Both the position numbers and the translations under genes were made by a program. Positions 43,985 through 53,649 of a DNA stretch of 64,000 nucleotides are shown piece by piece. Numbering within the stretch: the stretch's first letter is position 1; every line of letters begins with the position of its first letter. The notes beneath the pieces were generated by a model. That model ran no database searches and had not been told where the DNA came from. It saw only the letters and a program-made list of their open reading frames with translations. The stretch comes from Pseudomonas syringae. GTDB taxonomy: Bacteria; Pseudomonadota; Gammaproteobacteria; Pseudomonadales; Pseudomonadaceae. The DNA is taken from assembly GCF_001698815.1 (NCBI RefSeq), contig NZ_LGSI01000020.1, positions 279,660-343,659 on the forward strand. Direction: 5' to 3'.

Positions 43985-45436
43985 ATGAATGTTCAACTGG
44001 TTATCGATAACGAGAAACTGGATGCCACGGGCGGCAAGACTTATCAGCGACTGGACCCGGTCAGCGCTCGACTGATCACCGAGGGGGCTGCATGCAGCGT
44101 TGAAGATGCCCGGCGCGCAGCAGCGTCATCACAGGCAGCGTTCAAGACCTGGTCCAAGGTCGGGCCGACGGAACGCCGTCGTCTGCTATTGGCCGCCGCT
44201 GATGTGCTAGAGAGCAAAATGGCCACGTTCTGCAGTGTTATGGCAGAAGAAATCGGCGCATCTCAATTATGGGCGCAGTTCAACGTAGGTGCGTCTGCGA
44301 ACCTGTTGCGTGAGGCCGCCGCACTCACGACCCAGATCAAGGGTGAAACCATTCCGACCGACAAGGCCAATACCCTGTCGATGACCCTTCGCCAGCCTGT
44401 CGGCACCGTGCTGAGCATCGTGCCCTGGAACGGGCCGGTGGTATTGGGCGCTCGGGCCATTGCCTACCCGCTGGCGTGTGGCAACACCGTTATTTTCAAA
44501 GGGTCGGAAAACAGCCCCAGGACTCATGAGCTACTGGCCGAAGCCTTCTATGAGGCGGGCTTTCCTCCGGGGGTGTTGAACTTCATTATTTCGGCCCCCG
44601 AAGACGCGTCGGCCGTAACCGAAGCATTGATCAGCCACGACACTGTCCGACGGATAAACTTCACCGGTTCAACCAAGGTCGGGCGGATGATTGCCCAGAC
44701 CAGTGCCAAACACCTCAAACGTTGCTTGTTGGAACTGGGTGGCAAAGCGCCCTTCATCGTTCTCGATGACGCTGATCTTAATGGCGCCGTGAACGCTGCG
44801 GTGTTTGGTGCCTTCCTTTATCAGGGGCAGATCTGCATGTCGACCGAGCGCTTTGTTGTCGACGAAGCGATCGCTGACCAATTCGTTGAGATGTTCGCCA
44901 AGCGTGTCAGCAGCCTGGAAATGGGTAATCCGGTTTCGTCGCCAGCCTGCGTGATAGGGCCGATGATTTCCCAAGGCTCGGTCCAACGCATCAATCAGTT
45001 GCTGGACGACGCAATCAGTAAAGGCGCAAAGATCGTTGCAGGCGGTCTGGCGGAGCAGGCGCTGATGGGCGCTACGCTGGTCGATCACGTGAGCTCATCA
45101 ATGGACATCTACGATGAGGAAACCTTTGGACCGGTCACCACCGTGGTCCGAGTCAAAGGCGCAGAGCAGGCGTTGGCGGTAGCCAATGACACCGCCTACG
45201 GCCTTTCTTCATCGATTTTCAGCCGCGATGTCAGCCGTGCCCTTGAACTGGCGAGTCGTCTGGATGCCGGTTGCGTGCATATCAATGGGGCGACAGTACA
45301 GAACGAACCGCAAGCCCCCTATGGCGGCGTGAAGAACAGCGGTTACGGCCGGTTCGACGGCAGCGCTGTGATCGAGGAATTCACCGAAGTGAAGTGGGTG
45401 ACCGTGGAGCCGGCCGACCAGCCGTATCCGTTCTAG
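43985..45436 (+). CDS. nahF: salicylaldehyde dehydrogenase
   Basis: The product of 483 aa, the NahF length, is an aldehyde dehydrogenase with Glu250 in LELGGKAPF and Cys284 in GQICMSTER. The segments LRQPVGTVLSIVPWNGPVVL and QNEPQAPYGGVKNSGYGRFD and the C-terminus PADQPYPF match NahF. It oxidises salicylaldehyde to salicylate with NAD. ATG 43985 lies 28 bp after the alcohol dehydrogenase stop; the longer frame from 43787 only overlaps that gene. Confidence 0.93.
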   Translation: MNVQLVIDNEKLDATGGKTYQRLDPVSARLITEGAACSVEDARRAAASSQAAFKTWSKVGPTERRRLLLAAADVLESKMATFCSVMAEEIGASQLWAQFNVGASANLLREAAALTTQIKGETIPTDKANTLSMTLRQPVGTVLSIVPWNGPVVLGARAIAYPLACGNTVIFKGSENSPRTHELLAEAFYEAGFPPGVLNFIISAPEDASAVTEALISHDTVRRINFTGSTKVGRMIAQTSAKHLKRCLLELGGKAPFIVLDDADLNGAVNAAVFGAFLYQGQICMSTERFVVDEAIADQFVEMFAKRVSSLEMGNPVSSPACVIGPMISQGSVQRINQLLDDAISKGAKIVAGGLAEQALMGATLVDHVSSSMDIYDEETFGPVTTVVRVKGAEQALAVANDTAYGLSSSIFSRDVSRALELASRLDAGCVHINGATVQNEPQAPYGGVKNSGYGRFDGSAVIEEFTEVKWVTVEPADQPYPF

Positions 45437-45531
45437 GTTAAGCCCGAAGCAACGCTTTCAAAACGTAAAACGGCCCTGTGGAGGATCAACTCCCAGGGCT
45501 ATCGCGTGCTCACCGTAAATGGTTGCGAACA

Positions 45532-46455
45532 ATGAATAATAAAAAATCGTATGCACCCGCAAGCCTGTTCAAGAACATTCACTATCTGATGCTCGGCTCC
45601 GCGCTGGTTGTGGCGCTGCCGGATGCCCGGGCCACTGAGGGAGGAGGATCCTCCTACCCAATGGGGGCTGAAAACTACATGACCGGGGCCATGCCGCCAC
45701 CGGGGTTCTACAGCCAGATATTCGCCGAAAGCTATCGGGCGGACGACCTGCGCGACAACCGGGGTGGCAAGGCGGTCGATGATTTTCATCTGAGTGCGGA
45801 TGTCATCGCCCCACGACTGATCTGGGTGACTGAGCAAAAAGTGCTGGACGGAGCATTGGCATTTCACCTGAACGTTCCACTGGTTAACCTGCGTGTTGAC
45901 GTCAACGGCCAGCATCAAAGCAAGAAAGGCATGGGCGATATCATCTTTGGTCCTGCGCTGGGGTATCACTACAGCGAAAAATTCCACGCCATCTACGCGC
46001 TGGACATCTTCGCGCCAACCGGGCGCTATGAGCAGGGTGATCTGGCCAACATTGGCCGTAACTACTGGGCGTTCGAACCGATTGCGGCGTTTTCTTACGT
46101 TGATCCCGTCGGGCTCAACGCCGACATCAAGATGATGTACGACTTCAACCTGCGCAACTCGGACACCGACTATCGGTCGGGGCAGGAGTTGCACGCGGAC
46201 TACTCCCTTGGATGGGGAGTAGGGCATGGTTGGGTTTTGGGCGTCGGGGGGTATATCTACCGTCAGACAACCGATGATCGCCAAAACGGCGACCGGGTGG
46301 AGGACAACAAGGGACGCGCTTTTGCGATAGGTCCGTCGATCAAATACAGCAGTTCGTCTGGCTGGTTTGTCACTGCTAAGTGGCAAAAGGAAAGTGATGT
46401 CCGCAACCGTCCTGAAGGTGAAGCGTACTGGATCAAACTTACCGTGCCCCTTTAA
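45532..46455 (+). CDS. outer membrane protein of the phenol-degradation (MetA/SphA) family
   Basis: The product of 307 aa has a signal peptide (HYLMLGSALVVALPDARATE, cleavage after ARA or ATE). A beta-barrel-like sequence follows (GDIIFGPALGYHYSEKFHAI, alternating aromatic/hydrophobic strands, ending in YWIKLTVPL). It matches the family of outer membrane proteins found in aromatic-degradation operons. A channel for salicyl alcohol, salicylate or salicin-type substrates is inferred. Last gene of the nah-like operon, before a clear terminator. Confidence 0.82.
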   Translation: MNNKKSYAPASLFKNIHYLMLGSALVVALPDARATEGGGSSYPMGAENYMTGAMPPPGFYSQIFAESYRADDLRDNRGGKAVDDFHLSADVIAPRLIWVTEQKVLDGALAFHLNVPLVNLRVDVNGQHQSKKGMGDIIFGPALGYHYSEKFHAIYALDIFAPTGRYEQGDLANIGRNYWAFEPIAAFSYVDPVGLNADIKMMYDFNLRNSDTDYRSGQELHADYSLGWGVGHGWVLGVGGYIYRQTTDDRQNGDRVEDNKGRAFAIGPSIKYSSSSGWFVTAKWQKESDVRNRPEGEAYWIKLTVPL

Positions 46456-46476
46456 CCCGAGGGTAACTGCATTAAG

Positions 46477-46500
46477 GGCGGCCTAAAGCCGCCTTTTGTT
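46477..46500 (+). terminator. rho-independent terminator of the nah-like operon
   Basis: GGCGGC-CTAAA-GCCGCC followed by TTTTGTTT, 22 bp after the last stop codon of the operon. Confidence 0.85.
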
Positions 46501-46501
46501 T

Positions 46502-46690
46502 CCTGACACCCTGGATACCAAAGCCGCTGGAGGTACTGCCTACGGCGATGACCAACGTGTCGTAACTTGCTGTTCGATCAGCCAGTATTTGTTTAACGTT
46601 CTCATCCAGTACGGCGTCCAATGAAATGTATTCGTCGCCGATGTTGAGGTCTTTCATTCGGCCAAGTTGGAAGGAGAATGATTCCATTTA
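46502..46690 (-). pseudogene. NADH dehydrogenase (NDH-2) internal fragment
   Basis: The frame reads SFSFQLGRMKDLNIGDEYIS, LDAVLDENVKQILADRTASY and DTLVIAVGSTSSGFGIQGVR. It is the part of type II NADH dehydrogenases that precedes and includes the TLVIAVGS loop. Both ends of the gene are missing. A relic, partly overlapped by the terminator. Confidence 0.65.
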
Positions 46691-46696
46691 CCTTGT

Positions 46697-46732
46697 AAAA
46701 CCGTTCGCTTGCATGTTTCAGCAAGCGAACGG
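46697..46732 (-). terminator. rho-independent terminator of the formaldehyde operon
   Basis: A 12-bp perfect stem CCGTTCGCTTGC / GCAAGCGAACGG with an 8-nt loop. On the minus strand it is followed by TTTT, 62 bp after the gfa stop codon. Confidence 0.8.
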
Positions 46733-46793
46733 GTACGGCCAACAGTACTCAGTACTATTGATTGAAAGCAGTGTTGATTAGCCTGGGATTAAT

Positions 46794-47372
46794 TCAGCTT
46801 GGCTGAAGAACGCCGTTTTGCTTCGCTGTATGTGTTGCCAAAGCATCCATGAGTGCAGGGGAAAGGCAATCGTAAGGTGGCAAGCCAATTGCGTTGAAAC
46901 GGGCGCGGATACCGTCCATTTCAGCTGGCGGGGTGCCCGTTTCAATGACCGATGATACGAACGCGGCGAAGCCAGGTGCAGCCCAGCCGGTCTGAGGGGA
47001 CAGTTCGGTATGCACGAAGTCCAGACCATGGAAAGCATGGTTTTGGTTCTCGATGCGGCCGTACAAATGCGCGCCACAGTCTTTGCAGGCATGACGCTGG
47101 ATGGTTGCGCTTTCATCAATAATGGCCAGTTTCGCCGCGTTGGCGGTGACGCTGACTTTGTCGCGTGGAACTACAGCGATGACGGCAAATTTGGCGCCCG
47201 CTGGTTTCCAGCATTTGCTGCAGCCACAGGCGTGGTTATGCAGGGTTTGGGCGTCGATTTTGACCTCAACCTTGTCGGTTGAGCACAGGCACAGCAGCGT
47301 GCCGCCCGCGAAATCGGCAGTTGCCGGTTTAATGCCGTTATCCAGCGCAGGATGAAGTTTTACTTCGCTCAC
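46794..47372 (-). CDS. gfa: S-(hydroxymethyl)glutathione synthase
   Basis: The product of 192 aa is a Gfa-family zinc protein. The cysteines in [25 protein letters not shown] and [12 protein letters not shown] form the two zinc sites of the fold. It promotes formation of S-(hydroxymethyl)glutathione from formaldehyde and glutathione. GTG at 47372 is the start (GGAG upstream). Last gene of frmR-frmA-gfa. Confidence 0.92.
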   Translation of the reverse strand: MSEVKLHPALDNGIKPATADFAGGTLLCLCSTDKVEVKIDAQTLHNHACGCSKCWKPAGAKFAVIAVVPRDKVSVTANAAKLAIIDESATIQRHACKDCGAHLYGRIENQNHAFHGLDFVHTELSPQTGWAAPGFAAFVSSVIETGTPPAEMDGIRARFNAIGLPPYDCLSPALMDALATHTAKQNGVLQPS

Positions 47373-47442
47373 GTTGTATCTCCAGATCTATGGGTGATTT
47401 GGAATGAGTTCTGAGGCAAGTGCCCCAGAACAGGGGAATACA

Positions 47443-48576
<1,134 letters not shown>

Positions 48577-48621
48577 TCATTTGACCAAGGCAAGCAGCCA
48601 CGCCGATGTTAGGTGTAGGGC

Positions 48622-48897
48622 CTATTTGAGGTACGTGCGCACCAATGAAACCACTTCATCGATCGACGAGCGCTGCGCCTCGGTCGTTTCTACCAGATTC
48701 GTAAACTCTTCTCTGAGATGGCTTTCCAGCACGCCTGCCATCAGTCCGTTCACAGCCCCGCGTATGGCGGCAATCTGTTGCAGGACCGGGCCGCATTCAG
48801 AACCCTTTTCAAGCGCCGCCTCAAGGGCATCAAGTTGCCCCCTGACGCGCCGAACCCTTCCCAGTACGCGTTTTTTCTCAGCAGGTGAATGTGGCAT
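48622..48897 (-). CDS. frmR: formaldehyde-responsive repressor FrmR (CsoR/RcnR family)
   Basis: The product of 91 aa is an all-helical CsoR/RcnR-fold protein with Pro2, Cys35 and His60, the positions FrmR uses to sense formaldehyde (Pro2-Cys35 methylene bridge). RcnR metal sensors share much of this set, so cobalt/nickel sensing is the alternative; position ahead of frmA-gfa decides for FrmR. ATG 48897 is near an unusual array of three operator-like repeats. Confidence 0.9.
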   Translation of the reverse strand: MPHSPAEKKRVLGRVRRVRGQLDALEAALEKGSECGPVLQQIAAIRGAVNGLMAGVLESHLREEFTNLVETTEAQRSSIDEVVSLVRTYLK

Positions 48898-48912
48898 CTA
48901 TGTTCTCCAGGT

Positions 48913-48936
48913 GTGTACATGGATCGCATTGTACAC
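48913..48936. promoter_or_regulatory. GTGTACA-N10-TGTACAC dyad before frmR
   Basis: A perfect 7-bp inverted repeat with a 10-bp spacer lies 16-39 bp ahead of the frmR start codon. It overlaps a likely -10 element (TACAAT on the minus strand). It is distinct from the G-rich operator repeats just upstream. Confidence 0.4.
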
Positions 48937-48939
48937 AGG

Positions 48940-49000
48940 TACTGGGAGGGGGTATCTGTAGGTACTGATGGGGAGTATATGCGCATACTGGTGGGGAGTA
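48940..49000. promoter_or_regulatory. three FrmR/RcnR-type operators at 23-bp spacing
   Basis: TACTGGGAGGGGGTA (48940-48954), TACTGATGGGGAGTA (48963-48977) and TACTGGTGGGGAGTA (48986-49000) fit the RcnR-type site TACT-G6-N-AGTA. Their starts are exactly 23 bp apart. They lie 43-103 bp ahead of the frmR start codon, so bound tetramers would line up over the promoter region. Confidence 0.75.
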
Positions 49001-49005
49001 TACAG

Positions 49006-49438
49006 AGGTATCTGCGTCTCACTGTCGCATGGGCTTTCAGCGGCTCGGTTTTCGTGGTTGGAATTGACACGCTCAAAGAGCTGTTCGCCTGATAGGCATT
49101 GTTCAGGCGGGCTACAAACTCTGTAGACCACCGCAAATCAACATCGACGATGAAGCCTAAGAGTGGCTGGATGGTTCTGGGCAAACGATGGGAGCAGTCG
49201 CGGATCCGATAAGGCTCGGCATAAGGATGCAACTTCATATCAGGAGCGATCCAGGGCGCGATATCAATTACCCACGAGCTTAGCCCTGAATGTCCGAACC
49301 AAAAACAGCCTCCAGGTTTGGAGACTCCCATCGTTTTGTTTGCAATCGAAGTGTGGTCGATTTTTTCAAGAGGCTGAACAAGCTGTTAAATGCGGATGGA
49401 CACCTTTTCCAGCGTTGATGCAGGAGGGCGATGGCCCC
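49006..49438. other. gap without a recognisable gene
   Basis: I see no credible gene here. Reading frames on the minus strand look like degraded coding sequence with no family signature. A small hairpin, CTCCA-GGTT-TGGAG (49310-49323), followed on the minus strand by TTTTT, could be the terminator of the ArsR operon. Confidence 0.4.
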
Positions 49439-49786
49439 TCAAAAACCCTCACCTTGTAAATGCGAGGTGAGCAGTTCTTTGAAGCGTTGGATCGCGTTTT
49501 CATTCCGCTTGTAGAAATGAACATTTCCCTGTTTGTTCAGATCGATCAGTCCGGCTCTTTTGAGTGAGTCCATGTGCACTGATACCGTCGATTGAGAAAG
49601 ACTGCATCTAAGGGTTACCTGCCCAAAGCACACGCCGAAATCCTGACCGTACGCTTGCTCCGGAAAATACAGTTGAGGATCCTTCAGCCATACCAAAATC
49701 TGGCGTCTGAGGGGGTGGGCAATGGCTCTTATGGACGTATCGAATTTCTGGGTCTGTGTCGAGTTTTGATCTGTATTGAGTGCCAT
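49439..49786 (-). CDS. ArsR-family regulator
   Basis: The product of 115 aa is a winged helix-turn-helix of the ArsR type: AIAHPLRRQILVWLKDP, then CSLSQSTVSVHMDSLKRAGL and the wing NKQGNVHFYKRNE. It has two cysteines (GVCFGQ, LRCSLS) ahead of the recognition helix that might sense thiol-reactive compounds, though they do not match a known metal site. It follows the flavoprotein gene by 50 bp, making it the last gene of the luciferase-like operon. Confidence 0.85.
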   Translation of the reverse strand: MALNTDQNSTQTQKFDTSIRAIAHPLRRQILVWLKDPQLYFPEQAYGQDFGVCFGQVTLRCSLSQSTVSVHMDSLKRAGLIDLNKQGNVHFYKRNENAIQRFKELLTSHLQGEGF

Positions 49787-49836
49787 GGGACGTTCTCGAG
49801 GGGTGAAGCTCGCATTCCGGGAAAAGCTCGACCGGT

Positions 49837-50820
49837 TCAGTTGAGCATGTCAGCGATCGATTCAGCTGCAATCTGGTAGGACTGACAACGCGCTTCAGCG
49901 TCGTAAATCCTCGCATCGATGATCACTTCGTCTGCCTGTGTCGTCGCTATGAACTGCCGCAGCCAGCTACCCACATCATTTTTGTCTCCGACCGCAGTAC
50001 ACACCATGGCCTGTGCCAGGTTGTGTCGTTCAAAATCGGAAAGCCGCTCCATATAGCCTTCGACGGGTTTTGGGAGGGGGCCAGGCTTACCTGCGTACAA
50101 CTTGCTTACCCATTGTCGATGAGAACTGGCGTGGTACTCGGCCTCGGAGCGGGTTGCTGCTGCGAAGACATTGGCACCGGCGATGACATAAGGCTTCTTC
50201 AGTACCGCAGAGGGCTGGAATGTCGCGCGGTAGTGATCAATTGCATCCATTAGAAAGCGTGGCGCGAAGTGTGAGGCGAACGCGTAAGGCAGCCCTAATC
50301 TGGCTGCCAGGTCTGCGCTGTTCGGGCTGGAGCCCAGCAGCCAGATCGGAAGACTGTGATTGCCCGGGATCGCTCGGACAGGCTGGCGACCCTCGTCGGC
50401 AAGGTAGTCAGCCAGTTGCTGGATGTCTTGTTCGAAATTGCGTTCGGATGCATCGCCCCGTAGCGCGCGGATAGCAGGGCCGGCAGACCCGGGCGCTCTG
50501 CCGACACCCAGATCGATGCGACCCGGGAACAGAGTGTCCAGGGTGCCAAATTGCTCTGCCACGCTCAGTATCGAGTGATTGGGCAACATGATGCCGCCCG
50601 AGCCCACACGCAAAGTGCTTGTGGTAGCGGCGAGGTGCTGGATGAGCAACGTTGTTGCCGAGGAGGCGATACCCGGCAGGTCGTGGTGCTCTGCGACCCA
50701 GTAGCGTTTATAGCCATGGTTTTCTACGTGCCGTGCCAATGTGGCGGCTTCGTCGAGTGTGTGGGCGAAGGTCTTGCCGTCGCCGATCATCATGAGGTCA
50801 AGGACTGAAAGCGCCGTCAT
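49837..50820 (-). CDS. luciferase-like flavin-dependent oxidoreductase (LLM class, MsnO8-like)
   Basis: The product of 327 aa is a bacterial-luciferase-like TIM barrel: SVLDLMMIGDGKTFAHTLDE, YWVAEHHDLPGIASSA, RVGSGGIMLPNHSIL, AEQFGTLDTLFPGRIDLGVG and PIWLLGSSPNSADLAARLGL. It should use reduced FMN (FMNH2) and O2. The substrate is unknown. GGAG precedes ATG 50820. Confidence 0.88.
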   Translation of the reverse strand: MTALSVLDLMMIGDGKTFAHTLDEAATLARHVENHGYKRYWVAEHHDLPGIASSATTLLIQHLAATTSTLRVGSGGIMLPNHSILSVAEQFGTLDTLFPGRIDLGVGRAPGSAGPAIRALRGDASERNFEQDIQQLADYLADEGRQPVRAIPGNHSLPIWLLGSSPNSADLAARLGLPYAFASHFAPRFLMDAIDHYRATFQPSAVLKKPYVIAGANVFAAATRSEAEYHASSHRQWVSKLYAGKPGPLPKPVEGYMERLSDFERHNLAQAMVCTAVGDKNDVGSWLRQFIATTQADEVIIDARIYDAEARCQSYQIAAESIADMLN

Positions 50821-50862
50821 TGGGTGCTCCTGTTTGCAGGGTGAAGGGGAAGGGCGGGCCCA

Positions 50863-51669
50863 CTATTTCAAAGGGAATGCGGCCCAGTCCGGATGGGACT
50901 CCAGGCGTCGGTCAATATCTCTAAGCGTTGTCAGGCAGCGCTGTAGCTTCAGATAGATATCTCCACCGTAATCCCAGCCGAGCATGCCAATACTGCCGGC
51001 ATAGCCAATACGGTCCAGCGCTGCGATCAACGCGAAGTTATCCATTTCACCCCGATCCACGGGTTCCATGGTGGCGACACCACCCCAGCCCAGTTGTGAA
51101 AGTGCGCTGCCGGAGGTCACCACTTGCATGAGCCAAGGCTTCATCGCCTGCAGGCATTTTTCAAGTTCACCTTCCTGGCTGGCGTACCAGTGGTAGCCAT
51201 TGAACGATGCGCCCAGCCGGGGGTGGTTAAAGTGCTCGCAGATTTGCACAACCTGTGTGGTGGTCTGGGTTACGTGGTGTAGGTGCGGATAGAGCGCAAT
51301 GCGCAATCCGCGGCGCTCGGCAATGGGCAATATCGATTCGATAAAGCGCAGGATCGCGTCACTGCCATTGACCGATGTTTGTACTGCCAGCTCGATGAGC
51401 TCTACGCCCTCGACGGTGTCCACGATGCGCCGCAGTACAGCGTCATTGCGGCCTTCATGCAGCACCAGATAAAGCGCGTCAACTTTCAGGCCGTAGTTGT
51501 CTTTCACACTGGGCAGCAAGGTCAGATCGGTCAGCGGCGTGCCTCCCCAGGCAGAAACGGTGATTCCGTCATAACCCAGTTCTGCCAGCATTTCGCATTG
51601 TGTCTGGAACTCGTAAACCCCCATCGATGAGTAGAAGAACGAGTCAAGCGCGTGGATTGGATGAGCCAT
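50863..51669 (-). CDS. TIM-barrel protein, sugar-phosphate isomerase/epimerase family (paralogue A)
   Basis: The product of 268 aa shares the xylose-isomerase-like barrel fold: QCEMLAELGYDGITVSAW, then AERRGLRIALYPHLHHV, HPRLGASFNGYHWYAS and LGWGGVATMEPVDRGEMDNF. It is clearly related to the gene just upstream (same motifs in the same order), so the pair arose by tandem duplication. The exact reaction is unknown; relatives isomerise or epimerise sugars or inositols with a divalent metal. ATG 51669 has GGAGA at the right distance; an in-frame TTG one codon before it was ignored. Confidence 0.8.
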   Translation of the reverse strand: MAHPIHALDSFFYSSMGVYEFQTQCEMLAELGYDGITVSAWGGTPLTDLTLLPSVKDNYGLKVDALYLVLHEGRNDAVLRRIVDTVEGVELIELAVQTSVNGSDAILRFIESILPIAERRGLRIALYPHLHHVTQTTTQVVQICEHFNHPRLGASFNGYHWYASQEGELEKCLQAMKPWLMQVVTSGSALSQLGWGGVATMEPVDRGEMDNFALIAALDRIGYAGSIGMLGWDYGGDIYLKLQRCLTTLRDIDRRLESHPDWAAFPLK

Positions 51670-51685
51670 CAATCGTCTCCGGACC

Positions 51686-52486
51686 CTAGTAGGGCAAAGT
51701 GTTCAAGACTGCCCATTCGGGGTGGGCGGCTAACCGTTGCTCCATGGAGCGAAATGCCGTCATCGATCGGCGCAGGTTGCCATACACATCACCGCCCATG
51801 CTTTCCCAGCCCAGAACGCCGACACGCCCATCAAAACCACGACGCTCCAGCGCACCGAGCAGCACGAAATTATCCATTTCACCCTCGTCCAAAGGCTCGA
51901 TGGTTGCCAGGCCGCCCCATCCCAGCGGCGAGCGTCTGCAGCCGGCGATATTCACCTGATTGAGCCATGGCCACACCGCGTCGAGTCTTTGCTCCAGCGC
52001 CTTCTCTTGATTGGCGTACCAGTGATAACCATTGAAGACGATGCTCAGGCGCGGGTGCTTGAATTCTTCACACAGCGCGACTGCCTCGGAGGTGGTTTGC
52101 ATGCCGTACCGCGCGTGTGGGTACAGGGCGATGTCCAGTCCGCGGCGTTCGCAGATGGGCAGCAAGTGCTCGAGCATCCTCCTGTCCCTATCGGTGACTT
52201 CTTCACCCGAGTGCAGGGCCAATTCAATGGTCGAACAGCCCTCGATGGATTCAAAGACGTTAGTCACGAAAGATTCCAGACCTGGACGATAGATCAGGTA
52301 GACGGCGCCTACATCCAGTCCCCATTGGGGCTTGATGAGGGGGATCGATTTCAGATCTTCGCTCCACGCCGACATGGTAAGGCCCTGGTAGTCGAGCTCA
52401 GCCAACATCTCGCACTGAGCCGACAGCGGATAGGTGCCCAATGCGGTCTGAAAAATGAAATCCATATGGTGTAGAGGCCGTTTCAT
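51686..52486 (-). CDS. TIM-barrel protein, sugar-phosphate isomerase/epimerase family (paralogue B)
   Basis: The product of 266 aa matches paralogue A along its length: QCEMLAELDYQGLTMSAW, HPRLSIVFNGYHWYAN, then LGWGGLATIEPLDEGEMDNF and a C-terminal AAHPEWAVLNTLPY. Two copies kept side by side suggest a heteromeric enzyme or two stereo-specific steps. Its ATG shares one base with the stop of the flavoprotein gene upstream (TGATG), so they are coupled. Confidence 0.8.
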   Translation of the reverse strand: MKRPLHHMDFIFQTALGTYPLSAQCEMLAELDYQGLTMSAWSEDLKSIPLIKPQWGLDVGAVYLIYRPGLESFVTNVFESIEGCSTIELALHSGEEVTDRDRRMLEHLLPICERRGLDIALYPHARYGMQTTSEAVALCEEFKHPRLSIVFNGYHWYANQEKALEQRLDAVWPWLNQVNIAGCRRSPLGWGGLATIEPLDEGEMDNFVLLGALERRGFDGRVGVLGWESMGGDVYGNLRRSMTAFRSMEQRLAAHPEWAVLNTLPY

Positions 52487-53496
52487 CAATGCATCTCCGC
52501 TTTCGGTGGGGTCGGTAACGGCAGACTTGGAAACACAGGCAGGAGGTATTCGCCCAGCTCATCGATGACTTCTGCCGCATCCCGCCGTTGAGGCTTGAAG
52601 TGCAGAGCAACATGGCTGACGCCCTGATCCCGCTGGCGCTTCCAGAGTTCGATCAGTGCGTTGCGACCTGCGCGCAACACACGTCCCGGTTGCACGGGAC
52701 AATTCGGATCACGATCCAGGTCGAATAAGGTGCCGTAGCCGTAGGGCTTGTAGCCGTTTGCCCCGCAGGCGGTCCGCCAACGATCGATGGTTTGTGGTAC
52801 GAGTGCGGGGTTTGACAGGTAAGACAATATGCCGTCGGAGTGTTCGGCTATCCATTCGAGCGACTGACCCGATTGGCCAATCACTATGGTCGGAATTCGA
52901 GGGCCGACGGGCTTGGGTATCAGGTCAATAAACCCTCCCAATTGGCCATAGAATTGCGATGAGTGCTTCGGCCAATGCTGTTCGGTCGTAGCGCGAATGA
53001 GGGCCAATGCATCACGAAAACGCTCGGCGCGGCTCTCGAAATCAATGCCGAATGCAGGGTACTCAACGGGTCGATCCCCAGTTGCCAGTCCCAGTATGAA
53101 GCGACCTCCCAATAGCTGATCAACGCTTGCTGCCTGTTTGGCAACGATCAGTGGGTCGCGCAATGGAAGAACAATACCTGCAGTACCAATCGTAATCCGC
53201 TTGGTAACGGCCGCGAGATAGCTGGCGTAGACCATTGGGTCGAGGATCTGCCCGACGTCGCCGAAGTTTGGATCGTAGAAAGGAACATCACGTAACCAAA
53301 TCGCTGCAAATCCGGCGTCGTCAACCTTGCGCGCCAACGCGGCATGTTCGGCCATGGTTGGGCTTGGGCTGTTTGGGTAGCTCTCCAATGGAGCAATGAA
53401 GCCAAAGGTCAACTGGCCAGGCTGAAAGACGCGTGAATATCCGGGGTGTTGCTCAAGTTCTGGGTTTAGTCTGTCGGGGGGACGTGTGAATGTCAT
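52486..53496 (-). CDS. luciferase-like flavin-dependent oxidoreductase (BA3436-like)
   Basis: The product of 336 aa is another luciferase-like barrel: LTFGFIAPLESYPNSPSPTM, FAAIWLRDVPFYDPNFGDVG, GTAGIVLPLRDPLIVAKQAA, SVDQLLGGRFILGLATGDRP and a C-terminal GVSHVALHFKPQRRDAAEV. It belongs to a different branch from the flavoprotein at the operon end. The substrate is unknown. First gene of the five-gene operon, divergent from a LysR gene. Confidence 0.87.
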   Translation of the reverse strand: MTFTRPPDRLNPELEQHPGYSRVFQPGQLTFGFIAPLESYPNSPSPTMAEHAALARKVDDAGFAAIWLRDVPFYDPNFGDVGQILDPMVYASYLAAVTKRITIGTAGIVLPLRDPLIVAKQAASVDQLLGGRFILGLATGDRPVEYPAFGIDFESRAERFRDALALIRATTEQHWPKHSSQFYGQLGGFIDLIPKPVGPRIPTIVIGQSGQSLEWIAEHSDGILSYLSNPALVPQTIDRWRTACGANGYKPYGYGTLFDLDRDPNCPVQPGRVLRAGRNALIELWKRQRDQGVSHVALHFKPQRRDAAEVIDELGEYLLPVFPSLPLPTPPKAEMH

Positions 53497-53649
53497 TGTA
53501 AAGTGTCTCGTATAAATGGATGCAACGGCGCATCCAGATTCAACGGCGTTAATTCGCTATGGCAATGACTATAAGTGGGATGCCTGGAAAGAAAAACAGG
53601 ATAGAATTCCGATCATTTCGGAATAAAACGCTTACATGAGAGGTCGGAC

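Noticed and set aside
48750..49331. 193-aa minus-strand frame crossing the frmR promoter
   Set aside because: It covers the operator repeats and overlaps frmR in another frame; no domain is recognisable.
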